DNA of 64,000 nt, taken from the NCBI GenBank assembly GCA_030432695.1, contig JAUILN010000020.1, positions 62,001 to 126,000 on the forward strand, written 5' to 3'. Both the position numbers and the translations under genes were made by a program. This stretch comes from a bacterium (GTDB lineage Bacteria > Planctomycetota > UBA1135 > UBA2386). The notes beneath the pieces were generated by a model. It was not told the origin of the DNA. It did not search any database and worked only from the letters and a program-made list of their open reading frames with translations. Below are positions 43,739 to 51,964 of the stretch, piece after piece (within the stretch, counting starts at the first letter, position 1; every line of letters starts with the position of its first letter).

Positions 43739-43993
43739 GGTGCTGGACCCGGCAGTGGCCGGGTAGGCCAGGGGAGACAAGTCGCGTGCCGATGACACGA
43801 CCGCGGCGTCAAGCGACGTCGGGTCCTCGGCTTGCATCGGCAGCCACGGTCGGCTGCGCGACGGGGCGGAGGTAGTTCCGCCGAGGATCGCGCGGTCTCC
43901 GCCGCTGATCGGGGAGGTCCGCTCGTGGTGCGGCGCTCTACGCGGGGGGCGCGGCGAGCGGGTTCGAATTCCCGTCTCGACGGATGGCTCGGA

Positions 43994-45376
43994 TCAGCGG
44001 TGCCAGACGAGGAGGTCCAGGTCCTCGGCCGCCCGGTCCAGGTCTTCGGGAAAGGCGATCGCGTCGAAGCCGAGCGCGCGGAGGTGGTCCACGGTCACGC
44101 CGGAGCGACGGGGCGACAGCGCTACCCAGGTGATCCTCGGCTCGGCTGCTTCGGCGAGCAGTTCGGCGGCGCTGCGACCGCGCGGTGGACCGGGTCGGAC
44201 GCCGGCGAACAGCGCGAAGCGCGGCAGGTCGGTGAGCAGCGTGCCGTCGGGGATCACACCGGCGAAGTGCTGACCGAGGGGGCGGAGTCCGGCGCGATGC
44301 GCGTTGTGCTGGATGGGAAGTCGGACGACCTCCACGCCGAAGGAGATCGCACAAAGTGCCGCGGCGCAGAGACGCGGATGTGCGCGGTCCCGCGCCCGAT
44401 GCAGGAGGTGCAGGAAGCCGAGCGCCGCGAGGGGGGCGAGCAGCGGCATCGGGCCGGAGAAGAAGCGTGGATGGCTCCGCAGGAGCGGCACGATCAGCAG
44501 CTGCGCGGCCATCGGCGCGATCAGCAAGGCGAGGTCCCGGCGCTCGCTGCAGGTGGATGCTCCGCGGAGCGCGATCCACAGACCGACCGCGGCGAGAGGC
44601 GCGAACACCAGCCCGACTCCTTCGCACAGCGAGAGCGGGGCCTTGGCGAGGTGTTCGAGGTAGTGCAGGAGACCGCTGCTGGCACCGCCCGCGCCGTCGT
44701 CCCAGACGAAGCCGGTCTTCGGCGAGAGCGCCAGCGGGTGGCCGGTGAGGTGGTAGGCGAGTGGCAGGGAAGCGCCGAGCACTGCGCCGACCGCGAGCGA
44801 GGCGATGGCCGGGCGGCGGGCTCCGGCCCAGGCCAGCCACAGCGGACCGAAGACGAGCAGCAGGCCGCCCTCGGGGCGGGTGGCGTAGGCGAGCGCTGCG
44901 CAGAGTGCGGCGATGGGGGCCCAGCCGAGGGCGTCGCGCGCACGGAGGTTGGCGAGTGCCCACGCGGCGATCGTGGCGTGGAACAGACCTTCGGTCAGCC
45001 CGTCGGCGACGTGGCGCGCCGAGGCGCTGTCCACGGCGAAGAAGAGGCCCGCGCAGCATGCGACCGAAGCGCTGCCGGTTACGCGGGCCGCGAGCAACAC
45101 CACCAGCCCGGCGGTCAGCGTGTCGCCCAGAGCCGCGACGAGCTGCAGCGCGAAGACCTCGCCGTCACCCGGCGCCGCGGCCGGCAGCAGCCCCATCGTC
45201 AGCGCCGCCAGCGCTGCATGCAGCGGATGGAACACCGTGTCGAACAGCGCCCCGGCATGCCCGTCGGCGGCCTGGCGCGCCATCCACGCGTAGGTGCCCG
45301 CATCGCGCCCCGGCATCGCCGCGGTGGCGACCACCAGCCCGCGCAGCAACGCGCACACCCCGACCACCCCCAGCAC
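43994..45376 (-). CDS. GT39-like integral membrane glycosyltransferase
   Basis: About 460 residues with ten or more membrane helices. The first extracytoplasmic loop AAMPGRDAGTYAWMARQAAD carries the acidic residue and tyrosine typical of GT39/ArnT/PMT enzymes, which use lipid-linked sugars on the outer face of the inner membrane. Later helices include LLPAAAPGDGEVFALQLVAA and LLLVFGPLWLAWAGA, and a soluble C-terminal domain of about 100 residues ends LDLLVWHR. The start is uncertain. The GTG at 45376 lies just after the repeat at 45383; an ATG at 45439 would translate through that repeat. No Shine-Dalgarno supports either. Confidence 0.75.
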   Translation of the reverse strand: MLGVVGVCALLRGLVVATAAMPGRDAGTYAWMARQAADGHAGALFDTVFHPLHAALAALTMGLLPAAAPGDGEVFALQLVAALGDTLTAGLVVLLAARVTGSASVACCAGLFFAVDSASARHVADGLTEGLFHATIAAWALANLRARDALGWAPIAALCAALAYATRPEGGLLLVFGPLWLAWAGARRPAIASLAVGAVLGASLPLAYHLTGHPLALSPKTGFVWDDGAGGASSGLLHYLEHLAKAPLSLCEGVGLVFAPLAAVGLWIALRGASTCSERRDLALLIAPMAAQLLIVPLLRSHPRFFSGPMPLLAPLAALGFLHLLHRARDRAHPRLCAAALCAISFGVEVVRLPIQHNAHRAGLRPLGQHFAGVIPDGTLLTDLPRFALFAGVRPGPPRGRSAAELLAEAAEPRITWVALSPRRSGVTVDHLRALGFDAIAFPEDLDRAAEDLDLLVWHR

Positions 45377-45382
45377 GAGGGG

Positions 45383-45419
45383 GGGGTTAACATCTCGACC
45401 CGGCCGGGATGTTAACCCC
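45383..45419. repeat. 37-bp palindromic repeat, first member of an inverted pair
   Basis: GGGGTTAACAT and ATGTTAACCCC pair perfectly (12 bp including the flanking G and C) around CTCGA-CCCGG-CCGGG. Compared with the AACAA/TTGTT of other copies, the AACAT/ATGTT arms show a compensated change. It abuts the start of the GT39-like gene. Confidence 0.85.
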
Positions 45420-45460
45420 CTGGGTGCGGCGGAGGACATGTAGGGAAGCGACGTCGAGGG

Positions 45461-45497
45461 GGGGTTAACAACTGGGCCGGGTCGAGTTGTTAACCCC
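45461..45497. repeat. 37-bp palindromic repeat, second member of an inverted pair
   Basis: GGGGTTAACAA, CTGGG-CCGGG, TCGAG, TTGTTAACCCC, the reverse orientation of the copy at 45383, with 41 bp between them. It begins 28 bp after the sulfatase stop on the minus strand, so it could also end sulfatase transcription. The inner stem has CTGGG instead of CCCGG, which weakens it. Confidence 0.85.
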
Positions 45498-45524
45498 TGC
45501 TGGTGGCGGTGGACGGAGGCGAAG

Positions 45525-47042
45525 TCAGCGGGGTGGTTCGCGGCCACAGGATGCGAGCCAGTCGGCCCAGCGGGCGGACATCGCGGCGACGCGGTCGGGG
45601 TGGGCTGCGGCGAGGTCGGTGGTCTCGCAGCGGTCCTTCGCGAGGTCGTAGAGCTCCCAGACCTTGTCGCGGTTGTCCCACACGAGCTTCCAGTCGCCCT
45701 CACGGATCGCGCGGTTGCCGGCCCAGAACCAGCACAGCCGTTCAGGGGCCTCGCGGGTCGCGCCGCGCAGCACCGGCGCGTAGGAGCGTCCCGGCAGCGA
45801 CGGGTCGGGCTCGGCACCGGCGAGGTCGAGGAAGGTCGGCAGCAGGTCGACGAGGTGGCCGACCTGGCGCTCGATGCGGCCGGCGGGCACCTGGCCCGGC
45901 CAGCGGGCGATCAGGGGTGTGGTGATGCCGCCCTCGTGCAGCCAGCTCTTGTGGCGTTTGAAAGGCGCGTTCTGCGCCCAGCCCCAGGCCGGGCCGACCG
46001 CGGTGTAGTCGTCCACCGGACCGGGCGTGCGCGCGGTGTCGCGACCGCCCGGCTCCTCGGCGCAGCCGCCGTTGTCGGACAGGAACAGCACCAGCGTGTC
46101 GTCGGCGATGCCCAGCTCGTCGAGGGTGGCGAGCAGGCGGCCGATCTCGCGGTCCATGCTGTGCACCATCGCCGCGTAGGTCGCCATGCGCAGGTCCTCC
46201 CAGTCCTGGTCGGCGGCCTCCCAGTCGTAGGCATTGCGGTCGGTGTCGGTCAGCGCCCACGCGTCGTCGACCAATCCGAACTCTCGCTGTTTCGCGTAGC
46301 GTTCCTCACGCAGCGGCAGCCAGCCGCCCAGCTCGCGGTAACGCCCGCGGAACTTCGCGATGTCGGCCGGCCGGGCGTGCAGGGGATAGTGCGGCGCGGT
46401 GTAGCAGAGGTGCAGGAAGAACGGGCCCTCCTCGCGCGCCACGCTGCCGACCCAGGCCACCGCCGCGTCGGTGAAGGCCTCGGTGGTGTAGTAGTCGTCG
46501 GGAAACTCGGTGACCCGCTCGAGCTGGTCGGTGAACCAGCGCACCCGGCCGCCCTTGAACTTCGGATCGGGCCGGCCCGGATCGAAGAAGTTGCAGCAGC
46601 CGTCCAGCAACCCGTAGACGCGGTCGAAGCCGCGCTTCGCGGGGTGGGTGTCGTCGCCGTGACCCAGATGCCATTTGCCGATCAAGGCGGTGGCATAGCC
46701 GGCGGCCTGCAATCGCTCGCCGACGGTCGGGATCTCGGCGGTCAGATGGTGCGGCCACTGCGGCCAGAGCCCGGTGACGATCGAGGCCCGCGTCGTGGTG
46801 CACTTCGCATTGTCGTAGAACTGCGTGAAGCGGGTGCCCTCGCGCGCCAGCCGGTCGAGGTTGGGCGTCTCGATCTCGCCGCCGAAGCAGCCGACGTCGG
46901 AGAAGCCCAGGTCGTCGGCGAGGATCAGCACCACGTTCGGGCGCTGTGTGAGGGGTGGCTGCGCGGCGAGGGGCTGCGTGGCGAGGGCCGCGAGCAGGGC
47001 GGCCGCGACGAGCAGGGCGATCTGAGGCGCTGGACGGGGCAT
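45525..47042 (-). CDS. secreted arylsulfatase-type sulfatase
   Basis: 505 residues with a signal peptide (LLVAAALLAALATQPLAAQ). The N-terminal metal-binding strand is RPNVVLILADDLGFSDVGCF. The sulfatase signature is AKCTTTRASIVTGLWPQ, where the cysteine is converted to formylglycine. Further motifs are GKWHLGHG, HRxx-type LCYTAPHYPLHARP and LFLSDNGGCAEEPGG. It fits S1-type sulfatases that desulfate glycans, common in marine planctomycetes. A maturation enzyme is not in the window. It follows the FAD oxidoreductase gene after 13 bp on the same strand, and a repeat pair separates it from the GT39-like gene. Confidence 0.95.
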   Translation of the reverse strand: MPRPAPQIALLVAAALLAALATQPLAAQPPLTQRPNVVLILADDLGFSDVGCFGGEIETPNLDRLAREGTRFTQFYDNAKCTTTRASIVTGLWPQWPHHLTAEIPTVGERLQAAGYATALIGKWHLGHGDDTHPAKRGFDRVYGLLDGCCNFFDPGRPDPKFKGGRVRWFTDQLERVTEFPDDYYTTEAFTDAAVAWVGSVAREEGPFFLHLCYTAPHYPLHARPADIAKFRGRYRELGGWLPLREERYAKQREFGLVDDAWALTDTDRNAYDWEAADQDWEDLRMATYAAMVHSMDREIGRLLATLDELGIADDTLVLFLSDNGGCAEEPGGRDTARTPGPVDDYTAVGPAWGWAQNAPFKRHKSWLHEGGITTPLIARWPGQVPAGRIERQVGHLVDLLPTFLDLAGAEPDPSLPGRSYAPVLRGATREAPERLCWFWAGNRAIREGDWKLVWDNRDKVWELYDLAKDRCETTDLAAAHPDRVAAMSARWADWLASCGREPPR

Positions 47043-47055
47043 GCAGCCCCAGAGC

Positions 47056-48333
47056 CTACGACTCCGAGTAGTGCGCCGCGATCACCGCCTCGGCGGCCCG
47101 CCGCCCCGACCGCATCGCGCCCTGGATCGACGCCGTGTCGCGATGGTCGCCGCAGACGAACACCCCATCGTCGAGCCGCGCCGGCTGCTCGACCGGGTCG
47201 GCGGTCAACTCCGGCAGCGCGTGGGCGATGCGCCGGGTCGCGAGATGGTGCCAGGACTTCGCGGCCGCGCCGAACCAGGCGACGAGCTGCGCTCGCACCC
47301 GGTCCTCGAGCGAGCTGCCGACACCGCGCTCCTGGTCGCCATCGAGCACCGTGCAATAGACCAGGTCCTGGCCGGCTGGCGCATAGCCGGGCGCCACGCG
47401 GTTGGGCACACAGAGGTGCGCGACCGGTCCCGCGTCGCGCTGGCCGCGCAACACGATGGCCTTCCGCCGCAGTGGCACCGAGTTCGCGGCGAAGGCGACC
47501 AGCGTGACGCCCTTCCATTGCGGTTTCGGCACCGACCGGCCGAGCAGGCTGGCCGCCGTGCCGCCGTCGGTTGCGACCACCACCGCCGCGGCGTCGATGC
47601 GCTCGCCCGCGCGTGTCACCACGTGGTCCGGTCCGAGCCCGTCGATCGGCGTGTCGAGCCGCAGCGACTCGGCTGGGATGCGCTCCGCGAGCTGGCGGGG
47701 GATCGCGCCCATGCCGTCGTGCGGCAGCACCGCGTCCCCGCGGGTGAAGCAGGCGAAGGTGAACTCGAACATCCGCGACGAGCTGGCCAGCTCGCGGTCG
47801 AGCAGCACGCCGCCGTGGAACGGTTCGAAGAAGCGTTCGACGATCCGCTCGGAGAAGCCGAGTCCGCGCAGGTGCTCGCGGGTCGACGTCGCTGGCCGCG
47901 CGAGGATCTCCTCCAGCGGTTCGGTCGCCATCCGGCGCCGCAACCTGGCGATCGCCAGCTTGTCGCCCAGCGAGCCGATCGGTGCGGTCAGCGTCGACCA
48001 CAGGCTGCCCGGTCGGCGCAGCGGATCGGCGACGAACCAGCTCTTCGTGCCGATCCGCACCTCGGCGCCCGGCTCGAAGGCACCGAGGCGCAGCGCGTCG
48101 AGGTCGAGCTGGATGCGCGCCTCGGGGTACGACGTCATCAGCACCTGGAAGCCGCGGTCGATCCTGAAGCCGTCGACGACGTCGGTCCGCACCCGTCCCC
48201 CGACGCCGTCGGAGGCCTCGAGGACCAGCACGGGCACCCCGGTGCGGTGCAGGTTGGCGGCGCAGACGAGTCCGGCGAGGCCGGCACCCACGATCACGAC
48301 GGGCTTCGGCCCGGGCAGGTCTGGAGCAGTCAC
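47056..48333 (-). CDS. FAD-dependent amine oxidase / desaturase-like flavoprotein
   Basis: 425 residues. The N-terminus VVIVGAGLAGLVCAANLHRT and the E-A-S-D-G-V-G-G-R motif bind FAD; a C-terminal GVFVCGDHRDTASIQGAMRS closes the FAD site. The overall layout (GAGLAGL, GFQVLMTSYPEA, FFEPFHGGVLLDREL) matches the NAD(P)-binding amine-oxidase superfamily with protoporphyrinogen-oxidase and phytoene-desaturase relatives. The substrate cannot be read. The start is a GTG at 48333, which precedes the Rossmann strand. It diverges from nagB with 116 bp between and heads the sulfatase transcript. Confidence 0.88.
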   Translation of the reverse strand: MTAPDLPGPKPVVIVGAGLAGLVCAANLHRTGVPVLVLEASDGVGGRVRTDVVDGFRIDRGFQVLMTSYPEARIQLDLDALRLGAFEPGAEVRIGTKSWFVADPLRRPGSLWSTLTAPIGSLGDKLAIARLRRRMATEPLEEILARPATSTREHLRGLGFSERIVERFFEPFHGGVLLDRELASSSRMFEFTFACFTRGDAVLPHDGMGAIPRQLAERIPAESLRLDTPIDGLGPDHVVTRAGERIDAAAVVVATDGGTAASLLGRSVPKPQWKGVTLVAFAANSVPLRRKAIVLRGQRDAGPVAHLCVPNRVAPGYAPAGQDLVYCTVLDGDQERGVGSSLEDRVRAQLVAWFGAAAKSWHHLATRRIAHALPELTADPVEQPARLDDGVFVCGDHRDTASIQGAMRSGRRAAEAVIAAHYSES

Positions 48334-48449
48334 GGCGGGGGCATCGTCGCCGGTCCCGACCCGGATGCACGCGTTCCCTTCCGCGGCCGCCGGGAGCAGT
48401 CCGGATCCCGCTTGCGCCGGCCCCCGCTCCGCGGTGTCGTGCGGGCACC

Positions 48450-49232
48450 ATGCGCGTCATCGAATGCCAGAGCACCGACGAGGCCGCCGACCTCGTCGCC
48501 CACGAGATCCTGGCGGCCCTGGCCGACAAGCCCGACCTGGTCCTCGGCCTGGCCACCGGGTCCACGCCGATCGGCGTCTACGAGCGGCTGATCGCAGCGC
48601 ACCGTGAGCGCGGGGTCAGCTTCGCGCGCGTGACCACCTTCAACCTCGACGAGTACGTCGGCCTCGCCGCCGACCACCCGCAGAGCTACCGCCACTTCAT
48701 GCGGGAGAACCTGTTCCACGGACTCGACGTCGACCCGGCGAACATCCACTTCCCGCCGGTCGACGGCGACGACCTGCCCGCCGCCTGCGCCGCCTACGAG
48801 CAGGCGATCCGCGACGCCGGCGGCATCGACATCCAGATCCTCGGCATCGGCTCCAACGGCCACATCGGCTTCAACGAGCCGACCTCGTCGCTGGCCTCGC
48901 GGACGCGGCTCAAGACCCTCGCCGACAAGACCCTGTCCGACAACGCGCGCTTCTACGCCGAGGGCGAGGAGCAGCCGCAGCTCGCCACCACGATGGGCAT
49001 CGGCACGATCCTCGACGCGAAGCGCATCATCCTGCAGTCGTTCGGCCACAAGAAGGCCCAGGCGGTGCGCGAGGCGGTGGAGGGCGCGGTGTCGAGCTTC
49101 TGGCCGGCGAGTGCGCTGCAGATGCACCCGAGCGTCACGTTCTATCTCGACCGTGACTCGGCCTCGCGGCTGACGATGCGCGACTACTACCGGCGGGTGC
49201 GCGAGAACGAGCTGCGGCTCGGGGGGCACTGA
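48450..49232 (+). CDS. nagB: glucosamine-6-phosphate deaminase
   Basis: 260 residues converting glucosamine 6-phosphate to fructose 6-phosphate and ammonia. Family motifs: VLGLATGSTPIGVYERL phosphate loop, FNLDEYVGL with the catalytic acid, GGIDIQILGIGSNGHIGFNE (catalytic Asp and His region) and KAQAVREAVEGAVSSFWPAS. The length fits NagB. No nagA or kinase adjoins, so it may serve general amino-sugar turnover rather than an operon. It converges with the repeat-protein gene at 49237 with only 4 bp between stops. Confidence 0.97.
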   Translation: MRVIECQSTDEAADLVAHEILAALADKPDLVLGLATGSTPIGVYERLIAAHRERGVSFARVTTFNLDEYVGLAADHPQSYRHFMRENLFHGLDVDPANIHFPPVDGDDLPAACAAYEQAIRDAGGIDIQILGIGSNGHIGFNEPTSSLASRTRLKTLADKTLSDNARFYAEGEEQPQLATTMGIGTILDAKRIILQSFGHKKAQAVREAVEGAVSSFWPASALQMHPSVTFYLDRDSASRLTMRDYYRRVRENELRLGGH

Positions 49233-49236
49233 ACCG

Positions 49237-51963
49237 CTAACGGTCCCAGTCGGCGGGGAGCTGGATCGCCAGCGGCTCACCGGCGGCTGCACCGGCGAGC
49301 AGTTCGACCACCGCCACGTCGACCAGCGTCGCATCCGTCGCCGCCCGCATGGCGTCGAAGTCCTGCCCATGCTCCTCCATGAGCTTCCGCTGGTGCTCGT
49401 GGAGGTCGACCGGTGACGTGAGTGACCGGATCCGCGCGCGCAGTCGATAGCGGCCCCGCGCGCCGAACAGCTCCGACTCGCCCTGCGCGTCGGTCGGGGT
49501 GGCGCGGGGTTCGCCTCGCGGACCTTCGTCGACCCGCACCAGGATCGGGCTGACACCCTCGACTGGCTGACCCGCGGGATCCACCAGCCGGATGCGGCGG
49601 CTCGCGCTGCTCACCTCGAGGGTCACTTCCGGACCGTCGTCGTCCCGCACGATCACCGGCGACTCGAGGGGGATCGCGGCGTCGGCGTGCGGTCCCTCGG
49701 TCAGTGCCAGCCGCGCATTCCACGAGCCGACCAGCAGGTCGACCTCGAATCGGCCCTCCGGACCGACCTGCGCGAAGGCCTGCAGCTTCTGGTCTCGCTC
49801 GCCAGCGGTCGGTGGCGGGAGCGAGCGCTCGAAGTAGACCACGCTACCCGTCGGCGCGGGCTGACCGTCGAGCCGCACGGCGCCGCGCAGTGCGGTGATC
49901 GTCCAGCGCGCGATGTCGAACCGCAGTTCTGAGGTCGAGCCTTCGGCGAGCACGAGGCCCTGCTGCAGGTCGATGGTCTCCCAACGCGTGGCGATTCCGA
50001 GACGCACCGGTCGTCGGATCGAGAGCGTCCATTCTCCGGGTGGAATGCCGGTGAGCGTCGCCGTGCCCGCGCCGTCGATCGTCGATCGTTGTCCCGAACG
50101 CGAGTCCGGGAAGCTCTCGGTCCGGTTGCCGACGAGGCGATCCAGGACGATGTCCGGACCGGAGTTTCCTCGCTCCCCACTCTCCGACGGCGGGAACGGC
50201 ATTCCCGCGACCTCCGACCACTTGGCGACGACTTCGACTGGCTCGACCCGCACCGTGAGCGTGGCGCCGACGGGTACCACCAGTTCGATCGGTGCATCGC
50301 TCAACACGACACCGTTCTGGACCAACGCCGGATGCTCGCCCTGGCAGCGCAGCGCCAGGATCCGGCTGCGCGGGCCGTGCAGGGTGCACCGTCCGTCGGC
50401 CCCGCTGGTCCCCGCGTTGAGGACCAGGCCGCGGTCGGCGGTGCCCCAACCGCGGTCCGGATCGAGATTGCGGACGTGGGACCGCACGGTGACCTCTTCG
50501 CCGGCGAAGTCGATCAGCTCGACACGGCTCCCGGCGATGGGCTCGCCGGCCGCGTTTCTCACGATGACCGTCTGCTGCTGCGCCGTCTCCAGCTCGACGG
50601 TCACCGGCGCCAGCGGTCCTTGACCCACGAGCAGTGGGTGCAGCGCTTGGACCAGGCCGGAGTCCTCTCCGGGCTCCACGATCAGTGCTTGTTCCCCCTC
50701 CCGCAGTCCGGGAATGCGGAGCCGACCACCGGGATGCTCCCAGCCGCCCTTCACGTCGCGCACGTTCGACCAGCTACCTGCAAACCCCGGCTCCGGCATC
50801 ACCCGGGCGCCATACCACTCCACCGGCGTGCCGTCGTCGGCTCGCACCACCAGCAGGTCGAGCACGCGCCCGGGCTGCAGCGCAATGCGCACCTCGCGCG
50901 CTCCCCAGTCAACCGCCTGCTCGGCCACGCCGTTCTCGAAGCCTTCGGCATGGACGTCGAGTCGGAACGGTCCGTCGTTCTCGCGTCCCGCGGTGGGCCG
51001 CAGCACGAAGCGACCCTCGGCGTCGGTGTTGGCGCCGATCCCGGTGTTCGTCGACACCCTCGCGCGCGCGATACCCCGCCCATCGACCGCCGACACCACG
51101 ATCCCCTCGATCGGCTCGCCGACGGGCCGCGGCCGCACCCGCACCTGGAGGTCGGTGTCCGGTCGCTCCACCTGCACCTCGGCTCCGCTGGCGAGACGGA
51201 AGCCTTGCACGGCGACCGTGAACGTGCCGACCGGCACCGGGTCGGCGAACAGGAAACTGCCGTCCGGGCCCATCTGGGTCGTGAACTGCGAGGGGGTGAC
51301 GACCTCGGGTGGGACCCGGGGGTCACGCCACTGCCTGTGCAGACTCACGTTGGCCAGAGGACCGTCCGTTGCCGGAACCTCGCCACCCGCTTCCAGCACC
51401 CGGCCCGTGACCCGTGCGCCGAGCGGCACCACCACGTCGCCGAGATCGAGCACCGCATCGAGTCCCTCGGCACTCCAGTCCCCCGAGACGCGGCAACGCT
51501 GCGCGGCCTGGAGATGCAGTACGAACTGATAGGGTGGTGGCGGCACGAACGAGAATTCGAAGCGGCCGTCGGCCGAGGTCTCGATCGGTGCGGGATCCTG
51601 CCAGTCGATCGGTTCGCGGGTGCTCGCCCGGTGGACGTCCAGCCGCTCGTCGCTGCTGGCCCAGCCGTGCAAGCGTGCCCGCACCCCGGCCAGCGGCACG
51701 CCCTGTTCGTCGACCGCGCGGCCGCGGAGGATCACGGTCTCCGGAGCCCGCGCCTCGGTCGTCGCGGGTTCGACCACCTCCCGGTCGGAAGCCGGTTCGC
51801 CAACCTCCGCCGCACGCGGTGTGCTCTCCGCCTCGGCCGACGCCGCGCTTCGCTTCTCCTGCGCCGGCACATGCCCGCCATCCGCCTCCAACCAGAGCAT
51901 GCTCCCCACCGCTCCTGCGAGCAGTACGAGGAGCCCGACGACCACCGCGAGTATCCGCTTCAT
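49237..51963 (-). CDS. membrane-anchored protein with multiple carboxypeptidase regulatory-like domains
   Basis: 908 residues. It begins with an anchor (ILAVVVGLLVLLAGAVGSML) and a charged, alanine-rich linker. A series of transthyretin-like beta-sandwich repeats follows: RGRAVDEQGVPLAGVRARLH, RGIARARVSTNTGIGANTDA, PDGSFLFADPVPVGTFTVAV and VRNAAGEPIAGSRVELID are examples. At least six or seven such units fill most of the protein. No catalytic domain is recognised. It resembles the smaller protein at 3272-4567 in design. It starts 1 bp after the stop of the SDGT-repeat gene, so the two are cotranscribed. Confidence 0.8.
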   Translation of the reverse strand: MKRILAVVVGLLVLLAGAVGSMLWLEADGGHVPAQEKRSAASAEAESTPRAAEVGEPASDREVVEPATTEARAPETVILRGRAVDEQGVPLAGVRARLHGWASSDERLDVHRASTREPIDWQDPAPIETSADGRFEFSFVPPPPYQFVLHLQAAQRCRVSGDWSAEGLDAVLDLGDVVVPLGARVTGRVLEAGGEVPATDGPLANVSLHRQWRDPRVPPEVVTPSQFTTQMGPDGSFLFADPVPVGTFTVAVQGFRLASGAEVQVERPDTDLQVRVRPRPVGEPIEGIVVSAVDGRGIARARVSTNTGIGANTDAEGRFVLRPTAGRENDGPFRLDVHAEGFENGVAEQAVDWGAREVRIALQPGRVLDLLVVRADDGTPVEWYGARVMPEPGFAGSWSNVRDVKGGWEHPGGRLRIPGLREGEQALIVEPGEDSGLVQALHPLLVGQGPLAPVTVELETAQQQTVIVRNAAGEPIAGSRVELIDFAGEEVTVRSHVRNLDPDRGWGTADRGLVLNAGTSGADGRCTLHGPRSRILALRCQGEHPALVQNGVVLSDAPIELVVPVGATLTVRVEPVEVVAKWSEVAGMPFPPSESGERGNSGPDIVLDRLVGNRTESFPDSRSGQRSTIDGAGTATLTGIPPGEWTLSIRRPVRLGIATRWETIDLQQGLVLAEGSTSELRFDIARWTITALRGAVRLDGQPAPTGSVVYFERSLPPPTAGERDQKLQAFAQVGPEGRFEVDLLVGSWNARLALTEGPHADAAIPLESPVIVRDDDGPEVTLEVSSASRRIRLVDPAGQPVEGVSPILVRVDEGPRGEPRATPTDAQGESELFGARGRYRLRARIRSLTSPVDLHEHQRKLMEEHGQDFDAMRAATDATLVDVAVVELLAGAAAGEPLAIQLPADWDR

Positions 51964-51964
51964 C

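Noticed and set aside
43959..43974. CGGGTTCGAATTCCCG resembles a tRNA T-arm
   Set aside because: The arm pairs only 4 bp with an 8-base loop, and neither a matching acceptor 5' strand nor D and anticodon arms are found upstream on either strand.
43739..43993. Small gene in the 255-bp gap
   Set aside because: No frame has a supporting start or known sequence; only weak repeats and the T-arm-like string are present.
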